Shown piece after piece: positions 16,476 to 24,532 of a stretch of 55,938 nucleotides of DNA. How positions within the stretch are numbered: position 1 is the stretch's first letter; each line of letters opens with the position of its first letter. Source of the DNA: an uncultured marine group I thaumarchaeote (GTDB lineage: Archaea > Thermoproteota > Nitrososphaeria > Nitrososphaerales > Nitrosopumilaceae); the NCBI GenBank assembly GCA_902608175.1, contig CACLNC010000002.1, positions 1 through 55,938 of the forward strand. Reading direction: 5' to 3'. The notes under the pieces were generated by a model. That model was not told where the DNA came from. It did no database searches and worked only from the letters and a program-made list of their open reading frames with translations. The position numbers and the translations under genes are program-made.

Positions 16476-16949
16476 TTAATTAGATTGGTTTAATCTTTCA
16501 AGTGTATCAAGTATTTCCGCACCATGATTCTTTACGTCAAATCCTCTAAAGATTTTCTTTACAATTCCTTGCTTATCAATTATGAATGTTGATCGTTTTG
16601 CCAACCCCACTATGTTTAATCCAGCATATTTCTTACATACATTCTTCTTTGTATCGCTCAAGTGTAAATATGGAATTTCATATTCTCTTACAAATTCTTG
16701 TTGAGAGTCGACTGTATCAATGGATATAGCAAATATGACTGAATTTGTAGATTCAATTTTTGAATAAACTGAAATTACACTTTTTGCCATCTCAAAGACC
16801 ATTTTTGATGGACATGCAAAAAGATGGTTTTTAGGGTAAAAACATAGTACAACATTTTTTTCCCCGTTAAATGATTCTATATTTACGGTTGTACCATTAT
16901 TTGCCTCAAGTTCAAAACCAATTGCTTTTTCACCTTCACTAATTCCCAT
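16476..16949 (-). CDS. Peroxiredoxin (AhpC/TSA, Bcp/PrxQ type) with altered active-site motif
   Basis: 157 residues with a thioredoxin fold. The segment FYPKNHLFACPSKM aligns with the usual FYPKxxTxxCTxE site, making Cys46 the peroxidatic cysteine. The threonine that normally sits three residues before it is Leu43, and the residue after Cys is Pro. The conserved Arg is present in AKRSTFIID. A second cysteine (KKNVCKKYAG) could resolve the disulfide. It probably reduces peroxides, but the missing Thr may lower activity or shift the substrate. Start ATG 16949. Confidence 0.85.
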   Translation of the reverse strand: MGISEGEKAIGFELEANNGTTVNIESFNGEKNVVLCFYPKNHLFACPSKMVFEMAKSVISVYSKIESTNSVIFAISIDTVDSQQEFVREYEIPYLHLSDTKKNVCKKYAGLNIVGLAKRSTFIIDKQGIVKKIFRGFDVKNHGAEILDTLERLNQSN

Positions 16950-17000
16950 ATGGGTAATTAGCAGACATTATATTTATACGGTGATAGGAAAGTTTGGAAA

Positions 17001-17552
17001 TTGGAATTAGACTCTATAATACAATCGGATCTTTTTGTTATTGCGTATTATGTTCTAACTGTTGGGGCATCATTGGCATTAATCAAAGAAACAAAAAAGA
17101 GGATTTTTGATCTTAAAACTGGACTTGGAGCAATAAAATATGCACCAATAACATTTGGAATTTTAATTGGATACACGGTATTCTTGTTGCCAATTGCGGA
17201 TGAAATTCCTTTACTAAATTGGAGTTGGTTAGGCTATAACATTGCATTTGGACCGTTCGTGGATCAAGGTTTTTGGGGAATTATGCCTTTCATTCCAATG
17301 CTTCTTTACATGTTTATTCACATCAATTATTACGAAGAAGTTTATTTTAGAAAAACAAAAAAAATGGTTTTAGTTTGGGCTTTAATTCACATTGCAATGG
17401 GAATTAAGGTACATTTTGCATTAGTTTTGATCCCAATAGGATTTATTTTCAAATATATTTATGATAAAAAAGGAGTTGAGAGTGCATATGCAATGCATCT
17501 TACAACAAATGTACTAGTGGTATGTGCGTTATTTCTCTCGTTTGTACTTTGA
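17001..17552 (+). CDS. CPBP-family intramembrane protease-like protein
   Basis: 183 residues, about five or six membrane helices. The three CPBP (CAAX protease/bacteriocin-processing) motifs can be placed: EEVYFR (EExxxR, Glu112-Arg117), WALIH (W/FxxxH, His130) and HLTTN (HxxxN, His166-Asn170). The family cleaves membrane substrates with a glutamate catalytic site and includes immunity and self-protection proteins. Overall similarity is low, so this rests on motif order and topology. The start is a TTG at 17001. The last 24 bases overlap the convergent gene at 17529. Confidence 0.6.
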   Translation: MELDSIIQSDLFVIAYYVLTVGASLALIKETKKRIFDLKTGLGAIKYAPITFGILIGYTVFLLPIADEIPLLNWSWLGYNIAFGPFVDQGFWGIMPFIPMLLYMFIHINYYEEVYFRKTKKMVLVWALIHIAMGIKVHFALVLIPIGFIFKYIYDKKGVESAYAMHLTTNVLVVCALFLSFVL

Positions 17553-17777
17553 ACTCTTACGAGAATCCGGTGTTTTTACTTGTGTAAGCAAAAGATAACC
17601 TACAAAACCACCCATAGAGAGATTTACTACACCAAGAATAGTTATTGTCATTGAAATTGTTGGTGTGTATCCAATATGTGGCATAGAGAGACCAAAAGCT
17701 ATGCCCCAAATTCCTACAGCAAAAAACACTAGTGTTAGAACCTTTAGCTTTATTGGTTTGACATACTTTATTTTCAT
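17529..17777 (-). CDS. Small two-helix membrane protein
   Basis: 82 residues. Two hydrophobic segments (about 12-34 and 42-65) are joined by a short polar loop (PHIGYTPT), with basic ends (KIKYVKPIKLK and RKSSKYKREK). No known family. It converges on the CPBP-like gene with a 24-base overlap. Start ATG 17777; the promoter would face the tRNA-Thr region. Likely real from its clean membrane pattern, function unknown. Confidence 0.55.
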   Translation of the reverse strand: MKIKYVKPIKLKVLTLVFFAVGIWGIAFGLSMPHIGYTPTISMTITILGVVNLSMGGFVGYLLLTQVKTPDSRKSSKYKREK

Positions 17778-17828
17778 AGTCGTTGGAGGTTCTTGGAGTT
17801 ATTAAATCGTAACCCGATATTTGAGAAC

Positions 17829-17839
17829 ATTTTAAACAG
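17829..17839 (+). promoter_or_regulatory. TATA-like box of tRNA-Thr
   Basis: ATTTTAAACAG lies about 28 bases upstream of the tRNA-Thr 5' end, the expected archaeal TATA position. Confidence 0.6.
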
Positions 17840-17861
17840 AGCAAATATCTTGGAAAATTGT

Positions 17862-17936
17862 GCCAGTGTAGCTCAGCCTGGCTAGAGCAATTGATTTGTA
17901 ATCAATAGGTCGTGAGTTCAAATCTCGCTACTGGCT
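17862..17936 (+). tRNA. tRNA-Thr, anticodon TGT
   Basis: A 75-base cloverleaf. The acceptor GCCAGTG pairs with TACTGGC (one G-T pair), discriminator T. The D arm is GCTC/GAGC. The anticodon stem ATTGA/TCAAT closes loop TTTGTAA, anticodon TGT. The T arm is GTGAG TTCAAAT CTCGC. CCA is not encoded and no intron is present. A run of T follows immediately as terminator. Confidence 0.96.
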
Positions 17937-17944
17937 TTTTTTTT
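17936..17944 (+). terminator. Oligo-T terminator after tRNA-Thr
   Basis: Nine consecutive T begin at the discriminator base and run on past the tRNA 3' end, the usual archaeal transcription stop signal. Confidence 0.65.
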
Positions 17945-18085
17945 AATTTACAGAAAATAGATTTTCCAAAGTCTTAGACCAAAAAATGTTTGAACAAGGG
18001 TTTATTAGTACTGAAAATTTCTGAAAAATGAAAATAATGACGGATTAGGCAAATGCTTTCTCTGTCATTGCTTTGGATAGAGAAA

Positions 18086-19549
18086 ATGAATGCATTTGAT
18101 GAATTAGAAATAAAAAAAACCATACTGAAAGGAATTGAGGAACTAGGCTTTACAAAACCATTTCCTATACAATCCCAAGCAATACCTGTTCTTTTAGCAA
18201 AACAAGATGTAATAGGTCAAGCACATACAGGAACTGGTAAGACTGCGGCATTTGGTATTCCTATGCTAGAAAATTTAACAAATGAAAATGGTTTACAATG
18301 TCTTGTCATGGCACCTACTAGAGAATTAGCAATTCAAATCACAAATGAACTTAAAAAAATTGGAAGGCATACTGGTACAAAAATAGCTACGATTTATGGT
18401 GGTCAGGGAATGGGAATTCAGCTAGATGCACTTCGTAGGAAACCAGAGATCGTAGTTGCTACACCTGGAAGATTAATAGATCATATTAACAGAGGAACAA
18501 TAAAACTTGGAAATATTTCATACGTGGTTTTAGATGAAGCTGATGTAATGTTAGATATGGGATTCATAGATGATATAGAATTTGTTCTAAAACGTACGCC
18601 TAATGAAAAAACTACATCACTGTTCTCTGCAACTATGCCATCAGAAATCCTACTATTGTCAGAAAAATATCTAAACAATGCAAAAAAAATTCTAATTGAT
18701 TCTGATGATCTAAGTGGAGAAGGAATAGACCAATCATTTTTAGTAATAAAAGACAGAGAAAAAGCAGACTATCTTATTGATTTTATTAATGAAAATAAAA
18801 AGGGTCAAACAATTGTATTTTGCTCAACAAAAATTCGGACTAGAAATGCAGCACGATTACTAGATAAAAAGAAGTTCAATTCTGTTGCAATTGAAGGAGA
18901 TATGTCACAGAACAAACGTGAATGGGCAATGGATAAATTCCGTAAAGGTAAAGCAGACATATTAGTTGCAACAGATGTTGCTGCAAGAGGAATAGATGTT
19001 CCTCATGTTGCACTTGTTGTAAACTATGATGTACCAAACCAGGATATGATTTATTTTCATAGGATCGGTAGAACAGCAAGAGCTGGTGCACTTGGAAAAG
19101 CAATTACACTGGTATCATATTCCTCAGTAGGAGATTGGAATATAATTAAAAAACAAATTAAAGTAAAGTTAGTTGATCTTAATGAAAAATTGAATATTAC
19201 TGTAAATATTCCTGACCCACTAAAAAGAATAACAATTCCGCGAAGAACTGGATACAATGGTGGAAAATTCAGAACTAACTACAACTCAAGAAGAGGTGGT
19301 AATGCTAGAGACCAATATGATAGAAGACGTAAAAGAAGTTCAAGTTCTAGTTATGGTCGTTCTAGTTCTAGTTATGGTCGTTCTAGTTCTAGTTATGGTC
19401 GTTCAAGTTCTAGTTCTAGTTCTGGTCGTTCAAGTTCTGGCTCAAGTTCAAAATATGACCGTTCAAGTTCTAAACCAGTAGTAAGAAGTTATAGAAAATC
19501 AACTAGTGGTAAAACACGAAGATATAACAAGCCAAGAAAAAAATGGTAA
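18086..19549 (+). CDS. DEAD-box RNA helicase with Ser-Tyr-Gly-Arg low-complexity tail
   Basis: 487 residues from the ATG at 18086; an in-frame ATG at 18053 would add 11 residues outside the usual family start. All helicase motifs are present: Q motif FPIQSQAIP, AHTGTGKTA (I), PTRELA (Ia), DEAD in VLDEADVML (II), SATMP (III) and HRIGRTARAG (VI). The last 80 or so residues are a disordered basic tail with repeated SSSSYGR units and RGG-like spacers. It probably unwinds structured RNA, for example in cold adaptation or ribosome assembly. The tail should bind RNA and could drive condensate formation. Confidence 0.95.
   Translation: MNAFDELEIKKTILKGIEELGFTKPFPIQSQAIPVLLAKQDVIGQAHTGTGKTAAFGIPMLENLTNENGLQCLVMAPTRELAIQITNELKKIGRHTGTKIATIYGGQGMGIQLDALRRKPEIVVATPGRLIDHINRGTIKLGNISYVVLDEADVMLDMGFIDDIEFVLKRTPNEKTTSLFSATMPSEILLLSEKYLNNAKKILIDSDDLSGEGIDQSFLVIKDREKADYLIDFINENKKGQTIVFCSTKIRTRNAARLLDKKKFNSVAIEGDMSQNKREWAMDKFRKGKADILVATDVAARGIDVPHVALVVNYDVPNQDMIYFHRIGRTARAGALGKAITLVSYSSVGDWNIIKKQIKVKLVDLNEKLNITVNIPDPLKRITIPRRTGYNGGKFRTNYNSRRGGNARDQYDRRRKRSSSSSYGRSSSSYGRSSSSYGRSSSSSSSGRSSSGSSSKYDRSSSKPVVRSYRKSTSGKTRRYNKPRKKW
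19339..19440 (+). repeat. 21-base tandem repeat encoding SSSSYGR units
   Basis: Near-identical 21-base units ending in GGTCG at 19359, 19380 and 19401, followed by degenerate Ser/Gly/Arg copies. They lie inside the helicase tail and keep frame, so copy number can vary without breaking the gene. Confidence 0.85.
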
Positions 19550-19604
19550 TGATTTAATTTTAAAACTTAAAGACTAGTGTTTTTATTAAAAATAAGAAAA
19601 AGTA

Positions 19605-19838
19605 ATGCATGTTGGATTTGTTTTATTAAATTGTGATCTTGGTTCAGAAGAGTACATTCTAGAAGAATTAAACAACATTAATGGTGTTAATCACGCATAC
19701 ATTACATTTGGTGCATATGATGTCATAGCAGAAATCCATGCTGAAGATCAACTAGAATTTGATGAAATAGTTTCAATGAAAATTAGACGGTTAGCTAGAG
19801 TGGTAAGCACAATGACGTTAAATGTAGTCAAGTCATAA
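19605..19838 (+). CDS. Stand-alone Lrp/AsnC ligand-binding (RAM) domain protein
   Basis: 77 residues that match only the C-terminal alpha-beta RAM domain of Lrp/AsnC regulators: VGFVLLNCDLGSEEYILEEL, the central HAYITFGAYDVIAEI strand pair and a C-terminal VSTMTL strand. There is no DNA-binding helix-turn-helix. Stand-alone RAM proteins form dimers or octamers and may sense amino acids or modulate full-length Lrp proteins. The ATG at 19605 follows a short AT-rich leader. The next gene starts 37 bases later. Confidence 0.85.
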   Translation: MHVGFVLLNCDLGSEEYILEELNNINGVNHAYITFGAYDVIAEIHAEDQLEFDEIVSMKIRRLARVVSTMTLNVVKS

Positions 19839-19875
19839 TGACAATTATATAATATACAATACTGAGAATTTTGAT

Positions 19876-20163
19876 TTGAATAAAGTAGAATATACTGGAA
19901 CCGTTTGGGCATTAAGTCATAATGATCCAGAACCACTCGTTAAACATAGTATAAAGAAACTTCTTGAATGTGGAATTAAAGAAGATGATATAAAAATTGT
20001 TGATTCACCTGATCAACCAAAAGTTGGTGAAATTATAGCTGAAATCTGGCCACATGAACTTGTTATTGCTAGAATAAGAACTATTAGAGGTGAATCATTT
20101 ATCAGCGGAACTGAACTAAACATAGAACTAAAAACTGATGAGAATGGAATCTACATAGATTAG
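19876..20163 (+). CDS. Conserved hypothetical protein
   Basis: 95 residues starting from a TTG at 19876. A helix-strand pattern is visible: WALSHNDPEPLVKHSIKKL, a helical ECGIKEDDIKIVD segment, then the strands ELVIARIRTIRGES and ELNIELKTDE. Soluble and acidic overall. No known family is recognised. It lies between a RAM-domain gene and an anchored hypothetical gene with 1 base to the latter's TTG start, suggesting one transcript. Function unknown. Confidence 0.6.
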   Translation: MNKVEYTGTVWALSHNDPEPLVKHSIKKLLECGIKEDDIKIVDSPDQPKVGEIIAEIWPHELVIARIRTIRGESFISGTELNIELKTDENGIYID

Positions 20164-20164
20164 A

Positions 20165-20674
20165 TTGAGAAAAACAAGGAAAAAGAAACGTTCTAGAACA
20201 CTTGGTATTATTGCAATAACAACGTTCATTATTGGATTATCTATATTTTATTTCTACTCTGCTGAACAATCAAAAATAAGAGGATTTGACTTTGGTAATG
20301 AAATACAGGATATCCAAAATGAGTTAAAAGTTGAACAAAATACATTCTACTCAAAAATTAACATGTTTAATGAAGGAATAATTTCAAAAAAAGAATTTTT
20401 ATTGTATTCTGAAGAGGAGCATCTAATAAAAATGGAAGAAATTTTAGAGAAGTATAATAAATTAATGCCTCCCGATGCATTTGTCTCTTCTGTCAAACTT
20501 TTCAGAATGTCAACAGACTCGCAGTTAGAAAGTGATAAGCATCTGATTAAATGGATCGAGTATGAAGATGGAGCAGAAAAAATTCGATCTGAAGAATTAT
20601 TACAGCAATCATTTGAATATGAAATGGCGGCATTAAGTTTATTCGATGAAGCAAAATTACAAAAAAAACCATAA
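20165..20674 (+). CDS. Membrane-anchored hypothetical protein
   Basis: 169 residues from a TTG at 20165. A basic N-terminus (RKTRKKKRSR) precedes a single membrane helix at about residues 13-32, which places the remaining 135 residues outside. That part is helical and acidic, with a likely coiled-coil around EIQDIQNELKVEQNTFYSKI. No known family is recognised. Its start is one base after the stop of the preceding gene, so translation may be coupled. Confidence 0.6.
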   Translation: MRKTRKKKRSRTLGIIAITTFIIGLSIFYFYSAEQSKIRGFDFGNEIQDIQNELKVEQNTFYSKINMFNEGIISKKEFLLYSEEEHLIKMEEILEKYNKLMPPDAFVSSVKLFRMSTDSQLESDKHLIKWIEYEDGAEKIRSEELLQQSFEYEMAALSLFDEAKLQKKP

Positions 20675-20705
20675 CTCTTTTTACTGATATTTATAGAAAA
20701 TAGCC

Positions 20706-21488
20706 ATGAATAAAATTGTATTTTTTCTAATTCCAATAATATTTCTGTTTCAAACTGCATATGCTGATGTTGTTATTGAAAATGACCAAAAATACATTGA
20801 TGATGATAATTTACTTCATATTGTTGGTGAAATTGTAAATTACACTGATAAACCAATAAGCCAAATAGAAATCTCGGCAACAACATTCTCTAGCACTGAT
20901 TCAAAAATTACTACAATTAATTCAAATACACCATCACATACAATAATGCCCGGAATGAAAGCTGGATTTGATATTTTATTTTCTGAAAAAGATCCAAGTC
21001 TTGTTAGTTATTATGAACTAAATTTTAATTATAAAATTGCCAGTGCAAAAAATCAAGTTATAGAAATTACTTCATCTGAAATTTCAAGAGATTCACTTGA
21101 TAATCTCGCAATAGTTGGTACCGTCACAAATCAAGGAGAAATTACTGCAAATATGATCAATGTCGTTGCAACATTATATGACAGAGATGGAAATGTTGTT
21201 ACAGTTTCGAAAACACAGACACAGCCAGATTTCTTGAAACCAGGTGATGAGAATTTTTTCCTTGTACCAGTATTTGATAAAAAACAAGCATCAAATGTGG
21301 TTGATTATACTATTACCGCTGAATCTGATGAATATACTGTTGTTCCAGAATTCCCACTTGGTTCTGGTATTTTACTTGCAGTATCAGTATCATCTTATAT
21401 TTTTTTGACGCGAAATCCTAAACTTATCTTAAATGGAATTGAAAAAATAGAAAATACCAAGCGTGGAATATTTAGAAGAAGAAGTTGA
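20706..21488 (+). CDS. Secreted two-repeat beta protein (FxLYD-like) with PEF-type C-terminal signal
   Basis: 260 residues. A signal peptide (about 1-20, ending TAYAD) leads into two beta-sandwich repeats, each with a hydrophobic strand followed by a G-x-V/I-x-N pattern (LHIVGEIVNYTDKPI and LAIVGTVTNQGEITAN), resembling FxLYD domains. The C-terminus has VVPEFPLGSGILLAVSVSSY followed by a basic tail, which resembles the PEF-type archaeosortase sorting signals. It is likely a surface-anchored protein processed at its C-terminus. Function unknown. Confidence 0.75.
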   Translation: MNKIVFFLIPIIFLFQTAYADVVIENDQKYIDDDNLLHIVGEIVNYTDKPISQIEISATTFSSTDSKITTINSNTPSHTIMPGMKAGFDILFSEKDPSLVSYYELNFNYKIASAKNQVIEITSSEISRDSLDNLAIVGTVTNQGEITANMINVVATLYDRDGNVVTVSKTQTQPDFLKPGDENFFLVPVFDKKQASNVVDYTITAESDEYTVVPEFPLGSGILLAVSVSSYIFLTRNPKLILNGIEKIENTKRGIFRRRS

Positions 21489-21524
21489 TTTATTAACAAA
21501 TAAAAAATTCACAATGTGAGTTAA

Positions 21525-21824
21525 TTGACAATCTCTGATCAAAATAAAAAATTTATTCAAAGTCTAATTGATTATTATGTTAGTGAACCACAGGCATATA
21601 CTGAAATTGTTCAAGCATATTCACCAAAATCAGAGCTAGCAGAAACTACCGTTGGTTTTGTTATAGGGATGATCTATTCTGGTTTTCTTCGGGCATATAC
21701 TGATCAAGATTTGGAAATAAAATCTGATGATATTGATGAGTTTAACTCAATCATAAGAGATAATACTACTAAAATTAGGAAGGCGTTCTCAAATACTGAG
21801 ATATTAGCGACGAAAAACAGTTAG
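21525..21824 (+). CDS. Conserved hypothetical helical protein
   Basis: 99 residues from a TTG at 21525. Mostly helical, with YYVSEPQAYTEIVQAYSPKSE and a hydrophobic central helix (TTVGFVIGMIYSGFLRAYTD) that reads as buried rather than transmembrane. Ends in a charged tail. No known family. It lies 36 bases after the PEF-type protein and 30 bases before the next small gene, in the same orientation. Function unknown. Confidence 0.55.
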   Translation: MTISDQNKKFIQSLIDYYVSEPQAYTEIVQAYSPKSELAETTVGFVIGMIYSGFLRAYTDQDLEIKSDDIDEFNSIIRDNTTKIRKAFSNTEILATKNS

Positions 21825-21854
21825 AAATAAATTTTAAATTAAAAACTAAACATT

Positions 21855-22175
21855 ATGTCAGAAATTATTGGTTATAGAATTCAACAGATAACAGATAACG
21901 GGCATGCTGTACAAATGTCATTAATAGAAGACGTCCAAACTGAGCCATTATCACAAAAACAACTAATCATGGAAAATGTGGCAAAGAAATTAGATAATGA
22001 AACTAAAGGACAGGTTATGCCATTACTTGAAGCAATATTACAAGCACAGCCTACAATCAAAGTAAAAAGTTATGCCCAAACAACAATATCTATCACAATG
22101 CCCAAAAATAAGTATCAAAGTATTGGAAGCCCACAAGTTGGACAAATTCTTCAAGTTGATTTGAAAAAAATTTAG
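21855..22175 (+). CDS. Conserved hypothetical alpha/beta protein
   Basis: 106 residues from ATG 21855. Strand-rich N-terminus ([20 protein letters not shown]), a helical middle and a strand-rich C-terminus ([14 protein letters not shown] and [10 protein letters not shown]). Soluble, no Cys. No family recognised. The 3' end overlaps the convergent DUF255 gene by 4 bases. Function unknown. Confidence 0.6.
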   Translation: MSEIIGYRIQQITDNGHAVQMSLIEDVQTEPLSQKQLIMENVAKKLDNETKGQVMPLLEAILQAQPTIKVKSYAQTTISITMPKNKYQSIGSPQVGQILQVDLKKI

Positions 22176-24199
22176 ATTTGTTCTTCTATATCTTCTAATT
22201 TTTGAAGTGGTAAGGAACATATAGAATTCTTGCAGACATAAACAGTTGTTTTGTTTTCATCGAATGTTTTACCAGAAAAAAAACTATAATTTGATAGTAG
22301 ATCAAGTTGCTCTCTATTCTTTATCCTAATCATAATTGATTCGGGTAGAAATTTTTGTTCTAATAGATTGCCAATTTCATGATTTTTTGAGTCTAAAATA
22401 GTAATTTCTGTTGGTTTTCCCAAAAACATGTGAATTATATTCAATAAATAACCAAAACCAAATGGGTTTTCAGCAGCCTGCTGTGCATGTTTTTCCAGAA
22501 TTTTTGTTGTGACTGTTAAGAATGATTCTTCATTTGCTAAATGATATAATCGTAATAACACGCCAGACGCAACAGAGTTACCTGATGGCATGGATAAATC
22601 ATAATTGTTTCTTGGTCTAATAATTAGTGACTCGTGATCATTAGATGTAAAGTAGAAACTTGATGTCTCTTCATCCCAAAATTGTTTGATAAGAATTTTT
22701 GCTAATGATACTGCATTTTCAAGATATTGGACATTTGGTTCAATCTCAAAAAGATCTATTAATCCATTAATAAAATATGAATAATCTTCTAGATATCCGT
22801 TAAGTTTTGCCTCTTTATCCTTGTATGTTCTTAAAAGACGACCATTTTTCATCAGGTTTTGTTCAATAAAATCTACAGCTTTAATTGCAGAATCCAAAAA
22901 ATTCCTTTGTTTTGTTATTCTATATCCTTTGCATAAAGCTGAAATCATCAATCCATTCCATGATGTTAAAATTTTATCATCACGACCAGGTTGGTCACGT
23001 CTTTGTCTTATAGTAAAAAGTTTCTTACGTGAATCACGAATAATTTGTTTTATTTCAGCTTCTGTTTTATTTGTCTTGAATGCTATTGCCGATGCATTAA
23101 CATTATTAGCTAAAATTGTGTTACCTTCAAAATTACCACCATCCGTAACATCATAAAATATACAAAAGATTTCTGCATCATCACCTAAAATATCTACAAT
23201 TTCATTTTTCTTCCAAACATATGTTTGTCCTTCCTCACCATTAATGTCTGCATCTTGCGCTGAAAAAAATCCCCCATCAATTGAAGTCATCTCACGTAAA
23301 ACATAATCAAGTGTCATTGTTACAACATCTCGATAAAACTCATTGTGAGTTAGTTGATATGCCTCAGAATATACAATTGGCAATAATGCATTATCATACA
23401 ACATTTTTTCAAAATGTGGAACGAGCCATCGTGCATCAGTTGAATACCTATGAAATCCACCACCAATCTGATCAAAAATTCCGCCTTTAGCCATTTTGTT
23501 TAATGTTCTAAATACAAAGTCTTGGAATTTTGAAATGCCTGTAATTTTGGAATAACGAAGTAAGAATGATAGGTTTGATGCATTTGGAAATTTTGGTGCT
23601 TGACCAAAACCACCATAAGTGGCATCAGACATCTGTAACAAATTCATTGCCGCCTCATCTAATACTGATTTTTCAATTTCCGTAGTTGATGAAATTTTTT
23701 CAGATAGTTTTAATGACTGCATTAAATTTTCTGATGCTTTTTCTATGTCATGAGGTTTTTCTTTCCATGATTGTGCTAATTGACTACAAAGACTGCCAAA
23801 ACCTGGTCGACCATATGAATCAAGTACTGGAAAGTATGTTCCAACATAGAATGGTAATTGGTCTGGCGTTAGGAAGACACTTAGTGGCCAACCACCTTGA
23901 CCAGTAGACATCTGGCAAACCTTTTGATAAATATCATCTATGTCAGGTCTTTCTTCTCTATCTACTTTGATATTAACAAAATTATCATTCATTATTTTTG
24001 CAATATTTTCATTCTCAAAAGATTCATGTGCCATAACATGGCACCAATGACAGGAACTATATCCTACACTAAGAAATATTGGTTTATTTTCTTTTTTTGC
24101 TTTGTCTAGTGCCTCTTTTCCCCATGAAAACCATTCAACAGGATTATCTTTATGTTGTAAAAGGTATGGACTAGTTTCGTTAACTAAACTATTTGACAT
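22172..24199 (-). CDS. DUF255 thioredoxin-fold/six-hairpin protein (YyaL/SPATA20 type)
   Basis: 675 residues. The N-terminal thioredoxin-like domain carries the family motif [14 protein letters not shown] (Cys50 and Cys53). The rest is an alpha/alpha toroid with [33 protein letters not shown] and [18 protein letters not shown] blocks, all typical of COG1331. The biochemical function of this widespread family is not established. Start ATG 24199. Downstream it meets the 106-residue gene with a 4-base overlap, and an unknown 78-residue gene lies 20 bases upstream on the same strand. Confidence 0.92.
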   Translation of the reverse strand: MSNSLVNETSPYLLQHKDNPVEWFSWGKEALDKAKKENKPIFLSVGYSSCHWCHVMAHESFENENIAKIMNDNFVNIKVDREERPDIDDIYQKVCQMSTGQGGWPLSVFLTPDQLPFYVGTYFPVLDSYGRPGFGSLCSQLAQSWKEKPHDIEKASENLMQSLKLSEKISSTTEIEKSVLDEAAMNLLQMSDATYGGFGQAPKFPNASNLSFLLRYSKITGISKFQDFVFRTLNKMAKGGIFDQIGGGFHRYSTDARWLVPHFEKMLYDNALLPIVYSEAYQLTHNEFYRDVVTMTLDYVLREMTSIDGGFFSAQDADINGEEGQTYVWKKNEIVDILGDDAEIFCIFYDVTDGGNFEGNTILANNVNASAIAFKTNKTEAEIKQIIRDSRKKLFTIRQRRDQPGRDDKILTSWNGLMISALCKGYRITKQRNFLDSAIKAVDFIEQNLMKNGRLLRTYKDKEAKLNGYLEDYSYFINGLIDLFEIEPNVQYLENAVSLAKILIKQFWDEETSSFYFTSNDHESLIIRPRNNYDLSMPSGNSVASGVLLRLYHLANEESFLTVTTKILEKHAQQAAENPFGFGYLLNIIHMFLGKPTEITILDSKNHEIGNLLEQKFLPESIMIRIKNREQLDLLSNYSFFSGKTFDENKTTVYVCKNSICSLPLQKLEDIEEQI

Positions 24200-24219
24200 G
24201 AAGATGTATAATCAGATGA

Positions 24220-24456
24220 TTATTTGTATGTGCCCCAGATGGATTTGTCATGTCTCTTGTAAATTTCTATATTAATCTGCTTTAGTAATTTCGTTTTTGA
24301 TTTGTCAGCCTTTTTATCATTACTGTAATCCTTCTTCTCAAGTAGTTTTTGCAATCGTGTGAGTTGTTCAAGGCTTATACCCTTAAATTTATTTTTTGTA
24401 ATCTCCTTTAGAAGCTTAACCCTCTCTTTATCCTCAGCTGTAACCCTATAATCCAT
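24220..24456 (-). CDS. Small basic helical hypothetical protein
   Basis: 78 residues, highly charged with many lysines. Predicted as two long helices (AEDKERVKLLKEITKNKF and EQLTRLQKLLEKKD) and a C-terminal helix ending WGTYK. No known family. It precedes the DUF255 gene by 20 bases on the same strand and is divergent from the alcohol dehydrogenase. Function unknown. Confidence 0.6.
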   Translation of the reverse strand: MDYRVTAEDKERVKLLKEITKNKFKGISLEQLTRLQKLLEKKDYSNDKKADKSKTKLLKQINIEIYKRHDKSIWGTYK

Positions 24457-24532
24457 TAGTAAAACAACATTAGGTTGATTTTAATTCTTATCGATTAAAA
24501 AAATTTAAGAGTGGAAATAGTAGACTGCCATC

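Noticed and set aside
17557-17844. 95-codon minus-strand frame over the small membrane gene
   Set aside because: It overlaps the 82-residue membrane protein in another frame and its composition looks random.
18053-18085. Longer N-terminus for the DEAD-box helicase
   Set aside because: The extra 11 residues precede the normal family start and have no match to the Q-motif region.
19339-19440. Regular repeats resembling a CRISPR array
   Set aside because: The 21-base units are contiguous without spacers and keep the helicase reading frame.
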